Source: JACKJK01 sp046159835 (GTDB taxonomy: Bacteria; Pseudomonadota; Alphaproteobacteria; Rhizobiales; Tepidamorphaceae). From it: 64,000 nucleotides of DNA. The notes beneath the pieces are model-generated. The model was not told the DNA's origin, made no database searches, and was given only the letters and a program-made list of their open reading frames with translations. A program made the position numbers and the translations under genes. How positions within the stretch are numbered: the first letter of the stretch is position 1; each line of letters begins with the position of its first letter. Below are positions 15,911 to 24,586 of the stretch, piece after piece. The DNA lies in contig NZ_JBJXCY010000001.1 in NCBI RefSeq assembly GCF_046159835.1, positions 744,001 through 808,000 of the forward strand, in the 5' to 3' direction.

Positions 15911-16681
15911 ATGTGCTGGAGCGGCGAAGCATCCTTGACGCTGGCGGCAGCCGGCATGGCCACGACCGCCTATGTGGCGTGGAAAAAGGAGAGCCCGCTT
16001 CTCTACCTTCCACTCGGCTATTTCTCGCTGATGGAACTGCTGCAGGGCTATACCTATACGGTCATCGACCAGTGCGGCCTGCCGTCCAACCAGATCGCGA
16101 CGCTGCTGGGCTACCTGCACATATGCTTCCAGCCATTTTTCGCGAACATGATCGCGCTCTATTTCATCCCCGAGGATGTGCGCAAACGCGTGCAGGTCTT
16201 TGCCTATTCGATCGCCGGCTTCTCCGCAGTCTTCATGCTGATCCAGCTGTTTCCGTTCGACTGGGCCGGTGTCTGTCGTCTCGGGCGCCCGCTGTGCGCG
16301 CGTGAACTCTGCTCGGTCTCGGGCAACTGGCACATTGCGTGGAACATCCCGGTCAACGACATCGGCGAGTCTGATATCTGGCCGCTCAGCAACGGCTACT
16401 GGACCTACATGCTGGCCGTGTTCTGGATCCCCATGATCTACGGCTCGTGGCGGCTCAACCTGTTCCACTACCTGTTGGGACCATTTCTCGCCTCGCTATT
16501 GACCGATAATCCGAACGAAGTGCCGGCAATCTGGTGCCTGTTGTCGATCGGCATCCTCATGGTCGTTGTCAAATCTCCGCTGCGAAAACACATGCATGTG
16601 AAGAATTATTTTCTCTGGCCTCTGATAATGGCGGGAAACAAGGGAAAATCACGCGATCCTTCCCCCGAACCGGCAGAATGA
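15911..16681 (+). CDS. DUF5765 multi-pass membrane protein
   Basis: A 256-aa protein with about seven hydrophobic helices and the family-typical start MCWSGEASL. Cysteines recur at predicted helix ends (Cys2, IDQCGLP, HICFQP, GVCRLGRPLCARELC), which may form disulfides or bind metal. Function is unknown; the family is widespread in alphaproteobacteria. GGGGAGAG sits about 8 nt upstream of the ATG at 15911. The next gene on the strand encodes a PAS_5 protein 78 bp downstream. Confidence 0.8.
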   Translation: MCWSGEASLTLAAAGMATTAYVAWKKESPLLYLPLGYFSLMELLQGYTYTVIDQCGLPSNQIATLLGYLHICFQPFFANMIALYFIPEDVRKRVQVFAYSIAGFSAVFMLIQLFPFDWAGVCRLGRPLCARELCSVSGNWHIAWNIPVNDIGESDIWPLSNGYWTYMLAVFWIPMIYGSWRLNLFHYLLGPFLASLLTDNPNEVPAIWCLLSIGILMVVVKSPLRKHMHVKNYFLWPLIMAGNKGKSRDPSPEPAE

Positions 16682-16759
16682 CGGAACCCCATTAATTTCC
16701 CTGCAAGCTGGATTTGTTACGCACAGTAACCAAAGACAGCAACGCAGGGTTGGCCGCAC

Positions 16760-17362
16760 GTGCCCAAGCTCACTTACACCCAGGTTTCCCTCGAGGACCC
16801 GGAAGACATCCGGCCGTGCGAGGTGCGGGACCTGTTCGACCACTGGTACCTGGCCGGGCGCATCGATGCGGCCCCAAAGCGCAATGAGCTGGAGTTGTCG
16901 ATCCTTCGGCCGCTGATGGAAAATCTCGCGCTGGTGCAAGTCAGCGTGAACCCGCCGGACGTGAGATACCACATCGTGGGCGAAGGCCTTCAGCGGTTGC
17001 TTGGCGTCGACCCGACGGGCCAGCGCCCCCACGACATCTTTCTGCCCAAGATCGCCGACGATGTCTGCAGCGCGATCCTCAAGTCGTTTGTCGTCGGCCA
17101 GCCGTCCTACGAACAGTGCAGCTTCACCATCTTCGGTGCCGATATCGGATACCGCCGGATGCTGCTGCCGCTGGCGAAGGAAGGCGTCGATACCGGCTAC
17201 GTCATCATCTGCGCGCACCCCAACCAGAAGTGGCTGCAGAGCGCGCGCGACTGGCAGTTGCGCATCCTCGCCGCTTCGCAAGGCCTGTCCAGCATGACGG
17301 AAAGCGCCTGGGAAGAATGGAGCGAGGAAATGAAGGCGTCCGAGGAAATCGCGCTGGTCTGA
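16760..17362 (+). CDS. PAS_5 (DUF1488-like sensory) domain protein
   Basis: A 200-aa soluble protein of the PAS_5 type common in alphaproteobacteria: VRDLFDHWYLAGRIDAAPKRNELELSILRPLMENLALVQV, then VRYHIVGEGLQRLLGVDPTG, then the FGADIGYRRMLLPLAKEG strand-pair and YVIICA. These stand-alone PAS domains are thought to sense a small ligand or redox state and act on unknown partners. The start is GTG at 16760 with AGGGT upstream. There is no output domain. Confidence 0.8.
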   Translation: MPKLTYTQVSLEDPEDIRPCEVRDLFDHWYLAGRIDAAPKRNELELSILRPLMENLALVQVSVNPPDVRYHIVGEGLQRLLGVDPTGQRPHDIFLPKIADDVCSAILKSFVVGQPSYEQCSFTIFGADIGYRRMLLPLAKEGVDTGYVIICAHPNQKWLQSARDWQLRILAASQGLSSMTESAWEEWSEEMKASEEIALV

Positions 17363-17380
17363 CCAGTGCGCGTGTTCGGG

Positions 17381-17965
17381 TCAGCGCAGGGCTGCCAGCG
17401 CCACCACTGCAAGCATTGAAAGTGCCATGGCGATGTTGATCGCCCGCTGCGTGCCGGGCGCAAGGTCGAGGCGTTTCAGCGTCACGCCGGCATAGAGCCA
17501 GGCGAAGTGGATAGGGATCCACAGCGCGTTCATCAGCAACAATTTCACCAGCGTCTCGGCCATGACGCTTTCCGGCCAGAACCGGAAGCCGGTGAACAAC
17601 GTGGTATTCACCGCGTAGCATTTCGGATTGATGGCCTGCAGCATCAGGCCATTGATGAATCCCGGTGCCTTGTCCGCCTCGATGAAGGCGATCTTCGATC
17701 CCGAGAACGCGATCTTCGCCGCAAGGTAGAGAAGGTAGGTGATGGAGGCGAAGAGCAGCACGGTACGGATCGTCGGCTCCGCCAGGACGATGGCCGCAAC
17801 CCCGCTGACAACTGCCAGCGCCACCGCGCTGTTGCCCACGCCAAGCCCCGCAAGATAGGCAAAGCCGGGCCGAAAACCGAACGCCGAGCCGACGCCTGCA
17901 ATCGACAGGACGCCGGGTCCGGGCGTGATGATCAGCAGGAAGACGGCAGCGACAAACGCGAACAT
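17381..17965 (-). CDS. LysE/RhtB family amino acid exporter
   Basis: A 194-aa inner-membrane protein with about six helices. The family motif TPGPGVL follows the first helix, and INPKCYAVNTTLF occurs at the middle re-entrant region. LysE-type proteins export amino acids such as lysine, homoserine or threonine by proton exchange. The length is close to the family norm of about 205. It is convergent with the PAS_5 gene (18 bp). Confidence 0.93.
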   Translation of the reverse strand: MFAFVAAVFLLIITPGPGVLSIAGVGSAFGFRPGFAYLAGLGVGNSAVALAVVSGVAAIVLAEPTIRTVLLFASITYLLYLAAKIAFSGSKIAFIEADKAPGFINGLMLQAINPKCYAVNTTLFTGFRFWPESVMAETLVKLLLMNALWIPIHFAWLYAGVTLKRLDLAPGTQRAINIAMALSMLAVVALAALR

Positions 17966-18070
17966 GGCAGCCCTGGTTGGAGCATGGATCAGCTCAACCG
18001 ATAACCTTCACGGAGCGTGCGCGATAGGGGTCGCTGCGCATGTGCGGCTTGATTGTGCGATGATCGACGC

Positions 18071-18886
18071 TCAAGCGCTGGCGAGCGCGACCTCGATCGA
18101 CCCGCGCAGGACCTCGCCTTCAGTCACGGCCATGTTGAGCGTCTGCGCCCGGCGCTCGACGGAATTGGCGTCATCGAAGATCACGTCGCCGCGCTGGCGA
18201 ATATCCTCGAACGGCTTCTGGCTCGCAGCGTAGGCCGCATCGCGGGTGTAGACCGCCTCGTTGATCGCATCGGGAAACGCAAACTGGGAGGCCAGCAGCC
18301 GGTCCTGGTAGGACGTTGCCTGCTCGGCGCTCGGATACACCTCGAAATGCACGTGGGGCGCGCGGCCGGGGTAGCAGCCGGGATAGATCGTCGTGAACCT
18401 GACGATGCCGTTCTCGTCGGTCACGCCGGCTGCGCGCAGATAATTCTCGCTCTCGATGTTGTAGATCGAATACTGGCCATCCGCCGTACAGTGCCACGCA
18501 TAGACGAGGTTGCCCGCAAGCGGCGAGCAGCCGTTGCTGGCATCCGTCACCTTCATTTCCAGTTCAAGCTGGCGACCGTCCGCCACGCCGGTCATCTCGC
18601 CGAAGCTCTTGCGCATGTCGCGCCGGATCAGCCCGCTGTCGAGCAGCACGTTGGCCATGGTGCCATGGGCATTGTTGCTGCCGTCTGCCGGGAAGGGACC
18701 GCGCGTTTCCGTCGGCATCACGGTGCAGGCCTTGGCCATGGCGGGTGTGCCGCCCTTCAGGCCGAAAGAGGCTGCTGCAACGCCGGTGCCGCCGGCAAGC
18801 ATCGCGACCAACCACCGCCGGTTGATCATCTTGCGCATGTCTTCCTGAAGGTGGGTGGTCGGCTCGTCGTGGCGGTGTTCGGACAT
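18071..18886 (-). CDS. Intradiol ring-cleavage dioxygenase-like protein with N-terminal export signal
   Basis: A 271-aa protein. INRRWLVAMLAGGTGVAAASFG near residue 20-40 looks like a twin-arginine or signal-anchor export signal. The downstream domain is intradiol-dioxygenase-like: TRGPFPADGSN, VYAWHCTADGQYSIYN and IYPGCYPGRAPHVHFEVYP. The latter two contain the Tyr/Tyr/His/His Fe(III) ligands and the conserved Arg of protocatechuate/catechol 1,2-dioxygenases. Exported members of this branch have poorly known substrates. The start at 18886 has AAGGAG 6 nt upstream. No aromatic catabolic genes are nearby. Confidence 0.85.
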   Translation of the reverse strand: MSEHRHDEPTTHLQEDMRKMINRRWLVAMLAGGTGVAAASFGLKGGTPAMAKACTVMPTETRGPFPADGSNNAHGTMANVLLDSGLIRRDMRKSFGEMTGVADGRQLELEMKVTDASNGCSPLAGNLVYAWHCTADGQYSIYNIESENYLRAAGVTDENGIVRFTTIYPGCYPGRAPHVHFEVYPSAEQATSYQDRLLASQFAFPDAINEAVYTRDAAYAASQKPFEDIRQRGDVIFDDANSVERRAQTLNMAVTEGEVLRGSIEVALASA

Positions 18887-18982
18887 GCGTACTCCTTGCG
18901 CGGTTTTCGGCACTGCAAAAGCGGGGGTCGAAAACTTGAACGCACGAGACTCCGAAAAATTACGGCCCGGTTCAAAAATATT

Positions 18983-19666
18983 TCAGGGAGAGAGAGTCAG
19001 GTCGTCGCCGCGCACGGCGTAGCCGGAAAGCTCGCCGAGGAAGCTCATGCCGAGCACTCCGTCGGACAGCGCCCCGCTCGGTGCCACGAAGGCCTTGACG
19101 TTGTTGACGGTCAGGCCCTCGATCTGGACCGCGTTCAACGTCGTTCCGGCCATCATCACCTCGCCGTTGGCGGTGCGCACCGGGATGACATAGCTGAGTG
19201 AGGACAGGTCAATGCCGGCGGCTTCGGCCTCAGGCGGCGTCAGCGAGACGCGGCTTGCGCCGGTGTCCACCAGCAGGTCGAGCGGCGTGCCGTTGACGAG
19301 CGTGCGGGCATGGAAATGCCCGTCGATGCCGCGCCGCAGGATCACGTCTTCGCCCGACACCACAGGTCGAGACGGGTTCAGTTCGCCGGCGATGCGCGAC
19401 CAGATCGGGCGAAGCTCGTCGCGGTAGGCGTAGCCCCCGACCAGCAGCAGCGCGAGCCCGACCCAGATGATGATGTTGCGCAGGTCGTTGCGCATGTTGC
19501 CGCTGAAGGCCGCACCGCCAACGAACACGAGGATCGCGACCAGGGCGATGATGCGCGCGAACTGGTCGTTGGTCACGCCGCCGATCAGCCCGGTGACGTC
19601 GCCCAGCACAAGAATGGCGATGCCGCCGATGATGACGACAATCGCGATAATGGATGTCGCGCGCAC
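18983..19666 (-). CDS. TIGR02281-type retropepsin-like aspartic protease, membrane anchored
   Basis: A 227-aa paralogue of the protease at 15135-15650, but with three N-terminal transmembrane helices (SIIAIVVIIGGIAILVL, IIALVAILVFVGGAAF, IIIWVGLALLLVGGYAY) before the protease domain. The catalytic motif is LVDTGASRV (Asp134), and the second block is DGVLGMSFLGELSGYAV. The start is GTG at 19666, overlapping the DUF1289 TAG stop by one base, so the two genes are translationally coupled. Confidence 0.88.
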   Translation of the reverse strand: MRATSIIAIVVIIGGIAILVLGDVTGLIGGVTNDQFARIIALVAILVFVGGAAFSGNMRNDLRNIIIWVGLALLLVGGYAYRDELRPIWSRIAGELNPSRPVVSGEDVILRRGIDGHFHARTLVNGTPLDLLVDTGASRVSLTPPEAEAAGIDLSSLSYVIPVRTANGEVMMAGTTLNAVQIEGLTVNNVKAFVAPSGALSDGVLGMSFLGELSGYAVRGDDLTLSP

Positions 19667-19878
19667 TACGCCTTGCCCTTCAGGCGGTCCGGCAGCACCG
19701 CCATGATGTCGGCACGCTGCTGCGGCGTGAACTGAACCCAGCCCGCGATCTCGTCCATCGTGCGCCCGCAGCCCCGGCACAGCCTGCGTTCGGGATCGAT
19801 GCGGCAGATGTCGATGCACGGTGTCTCGATCTTCTCGGCCCGTTTCGCTCTGCCCGGCTGGTTCTGGAAGGCGGTCAT
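19666..19878 (-). CDS. DUF1289 small cysteine protein
   Basis: A 70-aa protein with the family pattern TPCIDICRIDPERRLCRGCGRTMDEIAGW: four cysteines suited to a metal or Fe-S site, then a WxxFTPQQRADIM helix. The family is common in proteobacteria and of unknown function. It is the first gene of a pair with the membrane-anchored aspartic protease, a frequent arrangement in alphaproteobacteria. Confidence 0.92.
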   Translation of the reverse strand: MTAFQNQPGRAKRAEKIETPCIDICRIDPERRLCRGCGRTMDEIAGWVQFTPQQRADIMAVLPDRLKGKA

Positions 19879-19931
19879 GCCACGCTCGTCGGTTTCAAAG
19901 GGAGGTTGGTGCGATCCTGCGCCACCGGCAG

Positions 19932-20774
19932 CTATCGCAGCATCGCCACTGCGGCAAGAAATGCGAGCGTCGCGACCTGTTGCGTCGCGCCGGCCGCATC
20001 GCCGGTCTGCCCGCGATACATTCGTGCGGCGAACCGCACCATCAGGAAGGCAGCGAGATAGACTGCCGCGAAGGCCGCCAGCCCGGTGCCGAACCCGATG
20101 GTCGTGGCAACACAGAGCGCCGTGACGAGCCCTGCAACGAGGGCGGCATGGAAGAAACCGTCGCCGGTCGGCTTGCCCGCCGAAATCGCGGCGCCTTCCG
20201 AACGCGCAGGCGGCAGCGAATAGCCCATGGCGAGCGAGCCCGCGCGCGAGGTCGTTTCAGCCGCGATCAGCACAAGGCATGCCGCAAGCAGGCCGTGCGC
20301 TTCGAATATGGATGCAAGAAGGCCCGCGCGCAGCAGCAGCGACAGGATCAGCGCGCAGGCACCGAATGTGCCGATCCGGCTGTCGCGCATCACCTCCAGC
20401 CGGTCCTGCACCGTGTAGGCGCCCAGGCTGTCGGCGGTGTCGGCCAGCCCGTCCTCGTGGAATGCGCCGGTGGTGACGATCATCGCTGCCAGCGACACCC
20501 CGGCGGCAACGATGGGAGACAGGTTCGCCCAGACGCAAAACGCGAATATGCAAGCCCCGATGACGCCGACCACGGCACCGGCGATGGGTGTGGCCCAGGC
20601 CATGCGGGCGAAATCCGGCGCACCGTGGTTTTCCGCGCGCCGCCCGAACAGCGGCAGCCGGGTGTAGAAGCGCAGCGCCGCGGCGATGTCGTTCAGCCCG
20701 CGCCGCCATGTTGCTTCCGGTCCGAACTCGGAAAAGTCGAGCGGATCGGGTCTGTCGTCGGACTTGTTACGCAT
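19932..20774 (-). CDS. cobS: Adenosylcobinamide-GDP ribazoletransferase
   Basis: A 280-aa integral membrane cobalamin synthase that joins adenosylcobinamide-GDP to alpha-ribazole in the last step of B12 nucleotide-loop assembly. The key motif FHEDGLADTADSLGAY (metal-binding acidic residues) is intact. RFYTRLPLFG near the N-terminus and several hydrophobic helices follow the family. The start at 20774 (MRNKSDDR) is chosen; the longer frame overlaps cobT. It is divergent from cobT across 97 bp. Confidence 0.95.
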   Translation of the reverse strand: MRNKSDDRPDPLDFSEFGPEATWRRGLNDIAAALRFYTRLPLFGRRAENHGAPDFARMAWATPIAGAVVGVIGACIFAFCVWANLSPIVAAGVSLAAMIVTTGAFHEDGLADTADSLGAYTVQDRLEVMRDSRIGTFGACALILSLLLRAGLLASIFEAHGLLAACLVLIAAETTSRAGSLAMGYSLPPARSEGAAISAGKPTGDGFFHAALVAGLVTALCVATTIGFGTGLAAFAAVYLAAFLMVRFAARMYRGQTGDAAGATQQVATLAFLAAVAMLR

Positions 20775-20871
20775 TGTCGCCTGCTCGCGCGTTGCACTGC
20801 ACCCTTCTTCGATATAGGCCACCGTGTCCCGCTGTGAAAGGGACGTGGCACGGCCGCCCGGAGGTCCCGCG

Positions 20872-21891
20872 ATGAATGAGCAAGCCGATCCGTTCGACGA
20901 TATCCGCACCCTGCTGGAACGCATGCCGGGGCCGGACACCGATGCCGGGGACGCAGCGCGCGCGCGTGAAACGCAACTGGTGAAGCCCGCCGGCTCACTC
21001 GGCCGGCTGGAAGAGATCGCCACCTGGGTCGCCACATGGCAGGGCAGGGGAACACCTGCCATCACGCGGCCCGTCGTTGCCATCTTCGCGGGCAGCCACG
21101 GCGTCGCCGAGCGCGGCGTCTCGGCCTATCCGGCGTCCGTCAACCGACAGATGGTGGAGACGTTCGCGGCAGGTGGCGCGGCCATCAACCAGATCTGCGC
21201 CAATGGCGATCTCGGCCTGAAGGTCTTCGAACTCGCGCTCGACATGCCTTGCGGCGACATCACCGCCGAACCGGCGCTCGCCGAGGCCGACTGCGCGGCA
21301 ACCATCGCCTACGGGATGGAGGCCGTGGCCGGTGGGTCCGACCTGCTGTGCCTGGGCGAAATGGGTATCGGCAACACCACGGCTGCCGCCGCTCTTTGCG
21401 CCGGGCTGTTTGGCGGCTCCGGGGCTGATTGGGCAGGCTCCGGCACCGGCGTCGATGATGCCGGCTATGCCCGAAAGGTCGAGGCGGTGGACCAGGCGCT
21501 CGCCTGCCATGCCGGTGAACTCGACGACCCGCTGCATGCGCTGCGCCGTCTGGGGGGAAGGGAATTCTCGGCGATCTGCGGCGCGATCATTGCGGCGCGC
21601 TACGAGCGCGTTCCGGTGATCCTCGACGGCTTCCCCGTCACGGCAGCCGCTGCCGTGCTGCAAAAGCTCAAGCCCCGCGCGCTCGATCACTGCATTCTCG
21701 GCCACCTGTCCGGCGAGCAGGGTCATGTCCAGCTGGCGCAGGAACTCGGCATGGAGCCGGTCCTCTCGCTCGGCATGCGGCTTGGCGAGGGCACCGGTGC
21801 TGCGCTCGCGGCAGGTATCGTGCGCGCTGCGGTCGCCACCCACACCGGGATGGCGACCTTCGAGACCGCGGGTGTCAGCGGCCCGGCCTGA
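20872..21891 (+). CDS. cobT: Nicotinate-nucleotide--dimethylbenzimidazole phosphoribosyltransferase
   Basis: A 339-aa cytoplasmic enzyme that makes alpha-ribazole phosphate from 5,6-dimethylbenzimidazole and nicotinate mononucleotide, feeding CobS. Visible motifs are KPAGSLGRLEEIA, FAGSHGV, the active-site loop GEMGIGNTTAAAAL and the C-terminal LGMRLGEGTGAAL with the catalytic Glu. The start at 20872 has GGAGGT 6 nt upstream. It is convergent with the Lrp gene. No cobU/cobC is next to it, and I see no cobalamin riboswitch in the short cobS-cobT spacer. Confidence 0.96.
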   Translation: MNEQADPFDDIRTLLERMPGPDTDAGDAARARETQLVKPAGSLGRLEEIATWVATWQGRGTPAITRPVVAIFAGSHGVAERGVSAYPASVNRQMVETFAAGGAAINQICANGDLGLKVFELALDMPCGDITAEPALAEADCAATIAYGMEAVAGGSDLLCLGEMGIGNTTAAAALCAGLFGGSGADWAGSGTGVDDAGYARKVEAVDQALACHAGELDDPLHALRRLGGREFSAICGAIIAARYERVPVILDGFPVTAAAAVLQKLKPRALDHCILGHLSGEQGHVQLAQELGMEPVLSLGMRLGEGTGAALAAGIVRAAVATHTGMATFETAGVSGPA

Positions 21892-21896
21892 TCTGT

Positions 21897-22355
21897 TCAA
21901 CCAAGGTGATAGCCTCGGAACTCCTTGATCGCTGACAGGCTGAGCAGGGTGCGCATCTGCGACACCGACGGGATCATCGACAGCTTGTCCCGGTACAGCG
22001 TCTCGTAGTCTGAGGTGCTGCGCGCGGTCACGCGCATCAGGTAGTCGAACTCCCCTGAAATCATGTGGCATTCCAGTATTTCCGGCATGTCGACGATGGC
22101 TTGTTCGAAGGCCTGCGTGTCCTCGCGCCGTTGGCTGACCAGCCGTATTTCCAGAAACACCTGCACTTCCAAGCCGATCCGTCGCCGGTTCACCCGCGCG
22201 GAATAGCCGGTGATGACGTTATCGGCTTCCATCAGCTTCACGCGTCGGTGGCATGCCGACAGTGACAGACCAATCCGTTCGGACAACGCGGCCATCGATA
22301 TCTGCCCGTCTGTCTGAAGTATGGAAAGTATCCTGTTATCGATACTATCTGTCAT
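21897..22355 (-). CDS. Lrp/AsnC family transcriptional regulator
   Basis: A 152-aa regulator. The HTH is IDNRILSILQTDGQISMAALSERIGLSLSACHRRVKLMEADNVI, and the effector domain contains CHMISGEFDYLMRV. It is divergent from the usp-symporter pair across 145 bp holding an AT-rich dyad, so it probably controls that pair in response to an amino acid. The start at 22355 (MTDSIDNR) fits the family; an upstream ATG would give an extra 20 residues of unlikely sequence. Confidence 0.92.
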   Translation of the reverse strand: MTDSIDNRILSILQTDGQISMAALSERIGLSLSACHRRVKLMEADNVITGYSARVNRRRIGLEVQVFLEIRLVSQRREDTQAFEQAIVDMPEILECHMISGEFDYLMRVTARSTSDYETLYRDKLSMIPSVSQMRTLLSLSAIKEFRGYHLG

Positions 22356-22378
22356 AAATTTTCTCAATAATCCGTGCG

Positions 22379-22393
22379 AAATTGTCGCAATTT
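22379..22393. promoter_or_regulatory. AT-rich dyad in the lrp-usp intergenic region, candidate Lrp operator
   Basis: AAATTG-TCG-CAATTT is a perfect inverted repeat, followed by two AATATT-containing blocks (near 22398 and 22428), in the spacer shared by the divergent Lrp gene and the usp gene. AT-rich dyads are the usual Lrp/AsnC targets. A TTGACA at 22456-22461 could be the -35 box of the usp promoter. Confidence 0.5.
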
Positions 22394-22500
22394 GCGAAAA
22401 TATTCCTACCCCCAACGAAAGTAAAGAATATTTCCTGTGCCGACGGGGTTAACATTTGACACGTCATCGAGGGGATGGCGGATAAGAGGGGGCATTCAAA

Positions 22501-22935
22501 ATGTCTGCAAAATACATCGTTGGATACGATTCCAGCGCTGGATCTCGCCGTGCGGTGGACTTCGCCGTGATGCAGGCGGGCACCAGCGGGGCATCGGTTC
22601 TCATTGTTCATGTTCTGGAGTGGTCGCCATATTCGTTCCTGACGCCGCAGGAGCTTGAGGAGCGCCACCAGCGTCGCAAGGACGAGCTTGCGCGTGCCGA
22701 GGAGGCTGTTCTTTCGCCGTTGATGAAAGAGCTGTCGGGCACGTCCGTGAACGTCGAGTCACAGATCAAGTACGGACACATTGCCGAAACGCTGAGCCGC
22801 ATCGCCAAGGAGGAGAGTGGCACCCAGCTGTTCATTGGCCGTGAGGGGGATTCGAGCCTGTCGGCAAAGATCTTCGGTTCGGTGGCCGGCAGCCTGGCTC
22901 AGGTTTCGCCGGTCCCGCTCACCATCGTCCCGTAA
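22501..22935 (+). CDS. Universal stress protein (UspA family)
   Basis: A 144-aa single-domain Usp. The N-terminal strand is YIVGYDSSAGSRRAVDFAV. The ATP-binding signature G-x2-G-x9-G-S is visible near the end as GREG...FGSVAGS, followed by VPLTIVP, so it is an ATP-binding type. It lies 21 bp before the sodium:alanine symporter gene on the same strand and probably shares its promoter. Usp proteins paired with transporters often modulate uptake. Confidence 0.93.
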   Translation: MSAKYIVGYDSSAGSRRAVDFAVMQAGTSGASVLIVHVLEWSPYSFLTPQELEERHQRRKDELARAEEAVLSPLMKELSGTSVNVESQIKYGHIAETLSRIAKEESGTQLFIGREGDSSLSAKIFGSVAGSLAQVSPVPLTIVP

Positions 22936-22956
22936 CGCGCGCGCAGGAGAATGATC

Positions 22957-24498
22957 ATGAAACGTCTCTTTCCCGCTGCCGTGCTTGCGGCAGCAGCAAT
23001 GGTCCTGTCGGCTCTGCCGGCGCAGGCCCAATCCTTCGACGATACCGTCAACCAGATGTTCGCCAGCGCGACCGGCTGGTTCGTGGCGCTCATCTTCGCA
23101 CCCTTCCCCGGAACCAGCTTTCCGTGGATCGTCGCCTGGCTCGTCGTCGCGGCGACCGTTTTCACCATCTATTTCGGGCTGATCCAGTTCCGGGCGTTCC
23201 CACACTCCATTGCGCTGGTGAGAGGCGACTATTCCGATCCCAATGACGCGGGTGAAGTCAGTCACTTTCAGGCGCTGGCCACGGCGCTGTCCGGCACGGT
23301 TGGTCTTGGCAACATTGCCGGCGTGGCTGTCGCGGTCGGAATTGGTGGTCCCGGTGCAACCTTCTGGATGATCCTTGCCGGTCTCATGGGGATGGCCTCC
23401 AAGTTCACCGAATGCACGCTCGGCGTGAAGTACCGCAACGAGTATGCCGATGGCCGCGTCTCGGGCGGCCCGATGTACTATCTGACGAAGGGTTTTGCGG
23501 AGCGGGGCGTTCCCGGCGGCAGGATTCTCGCCGTGATGTTCTCGATCTTCTGCATCCTCGGTGCGCTCGGTGGCGGCAACATGTTCCAGGCCAACCAGGC
23601 GCACCAGCAGATCAGCGGCATTGTCGGGGATTATCCCGGCTGGATCACCGGCATCATCTTCGCTGCCGTCGTCTTTTCCGTGATTATCGGTGGTATCAAA
23701 TCCATCGCGAGCGTGACGGAAAAGGTCGTGCCCTTCATGGGCGTCATGTATGTCGCAGCGGCGCTGGTCATCATCTTGATGAACTACGACCAGATCGGCT
23801 GGGCCTTCGGGCAGATATTTGCAGGTGCGTTCACCGGGCTGGGCATCGCGGGCGGTTTCGTCGGCGCGCTGATCCAGGGCTTCAAGCGTGCAGCGTTCTC
23901 CAACGAAGCCGGCGTTGGCTCAGCGGCCATTGCTCACTCGGCGGTGCGTACGAAGGAGCCGATCACGGAAGGCTTCGTGTCGCTGCTGGAGCCGTTCATC
24001 GACACGGTCGTCATCTGCACGATGACCGCGCTGGTGATCATCATTTCCGGCCAGCTCGTCTCCGATCCCGCGACCGGTCTCTACATCGTCGGCGAGAACG
24101 GCATGATCCAGACTGCGACGGGTTCGTCCGGTGTGGGGCTGACGTCCGATGCCTTTGCTTCGGCGTTCACCTGGTTCCCCTACATTCTGGCGCTCGCGGT
24201 GATCCTCTTCGCCTTCTCCACGATGATCTCGTGGTCCTACTACGGGCTGAAGGCGTGGACCTACCTCTTCGGCGAGGGCAAGACCAAGGAGATCGTGTTC
24301 AAGGTGATCTTCTGCATCTTCGTCGTCATCGGGGCCGCCGCCAATCTCGGCCCGGTCATCGACTTCTCCGACGCCGCGATCTTCGCCATGGCGGTCGTCA
24401 ACATCATCGGGCTCTACTTCCTGATGCCGATCGTGAAGCGGGAACTCGACAGCTACTTGTCGCGGCTGAAATCGGGCGAAATCCGCAAGTTCAAGTGA
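22957..24498 (+). CDS. Sodium:alanine/glycine symporter (AGCS family)
   Basis: A 513-aa inner-membrane cation-coupled amino acid importer. The family signature is LATALSGTVGLGNIAGVAVAVGIGGPGA, and further family segments include GGPMYYLTKG and FSNEAGVGSAAIAHSAVRT. The N-terminus KRLFPAAVLAAAAMVLSALPAQAQ looks like a cleavable signal preceding the helices, seen in some AGCS members. AGGAG is 7 nt before the ATG at 22957 but only 1 nt before the ATG at 22951, so 22957 is chosen. A bidirectional terminator follows. Confidence 0.95.
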   Translation: MKRLFPAAVLAAAAMVLSALPAQAQSFDDTVNQMFASATGWFVALIFAPFPGTSFPWIVAWLVVAATVFTIYFGLIQFRAFPHSIALVRGDYSDPNDAGEVSHFQALATALSGTVGLGNIAGVAVAVGIGGPGATFWMILAGLMGMASKFTECTLGVKYRNEYADGRVSGGPMYYLTKGFAERGVPGGRILAVMFSIFCILGALGGGNMFQANQAHQQISGIVGDYPGWITGIIFAAVVFSVIIGGIKSIASVTEKVVPFMGVMYVAAALVIILMNYDQIGWAFGQIFAGAFTGLGIAGGFVGALIQGFKRAAFSNEAGVGSAAIAHSAVRTKEPITEGFVSLLEPFIDTVVICTMTALVIIISGQLVSDPATGLYIVGENGMIQTATGSSGVGLTSDAFASAFTWFPYILALAVILFAFSTMISWSYYGLKAWTYLFGEGKTKEIVFKVIFCIFVVIGAAANLGPVIDFSDAAIFAMAVVNIIGLYFLMPIVKRELDSYLSRLKSGEIRKFK

Positions 24499-24525
24499 TC
24501 GCGCCCTGTAGAACGGGCCTCTAGG

Positions 24526-24561
24526 AAAAAGATGCCGGGCGCATGTCGCCCGGCATTGTTT
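24526..24561. terminator. Bidirectional Rho-independent terminator
   Basis: A perfect 10-bp stem ATGCCGGGCG/CGCCCGGCAT (24532-24541, 24547-24556) is flanked by AAAAAG on the left and TGTTTGTT on the right. It can therefore end both the symporter transcript (plus) and the DoxX transcript (minus). Confidence 0.88.
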
Positions 24562-24586
24562 GTTCTGAAAGCTGACGCGGCGGAAC

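Noticed and set aside
20775..20871. Possible cobalamin riboswitch between divergent cobS and cobT
   Set aside because: The spacer is only 97 bp, too short for a full B12 element, and I see no B12-box sequence.
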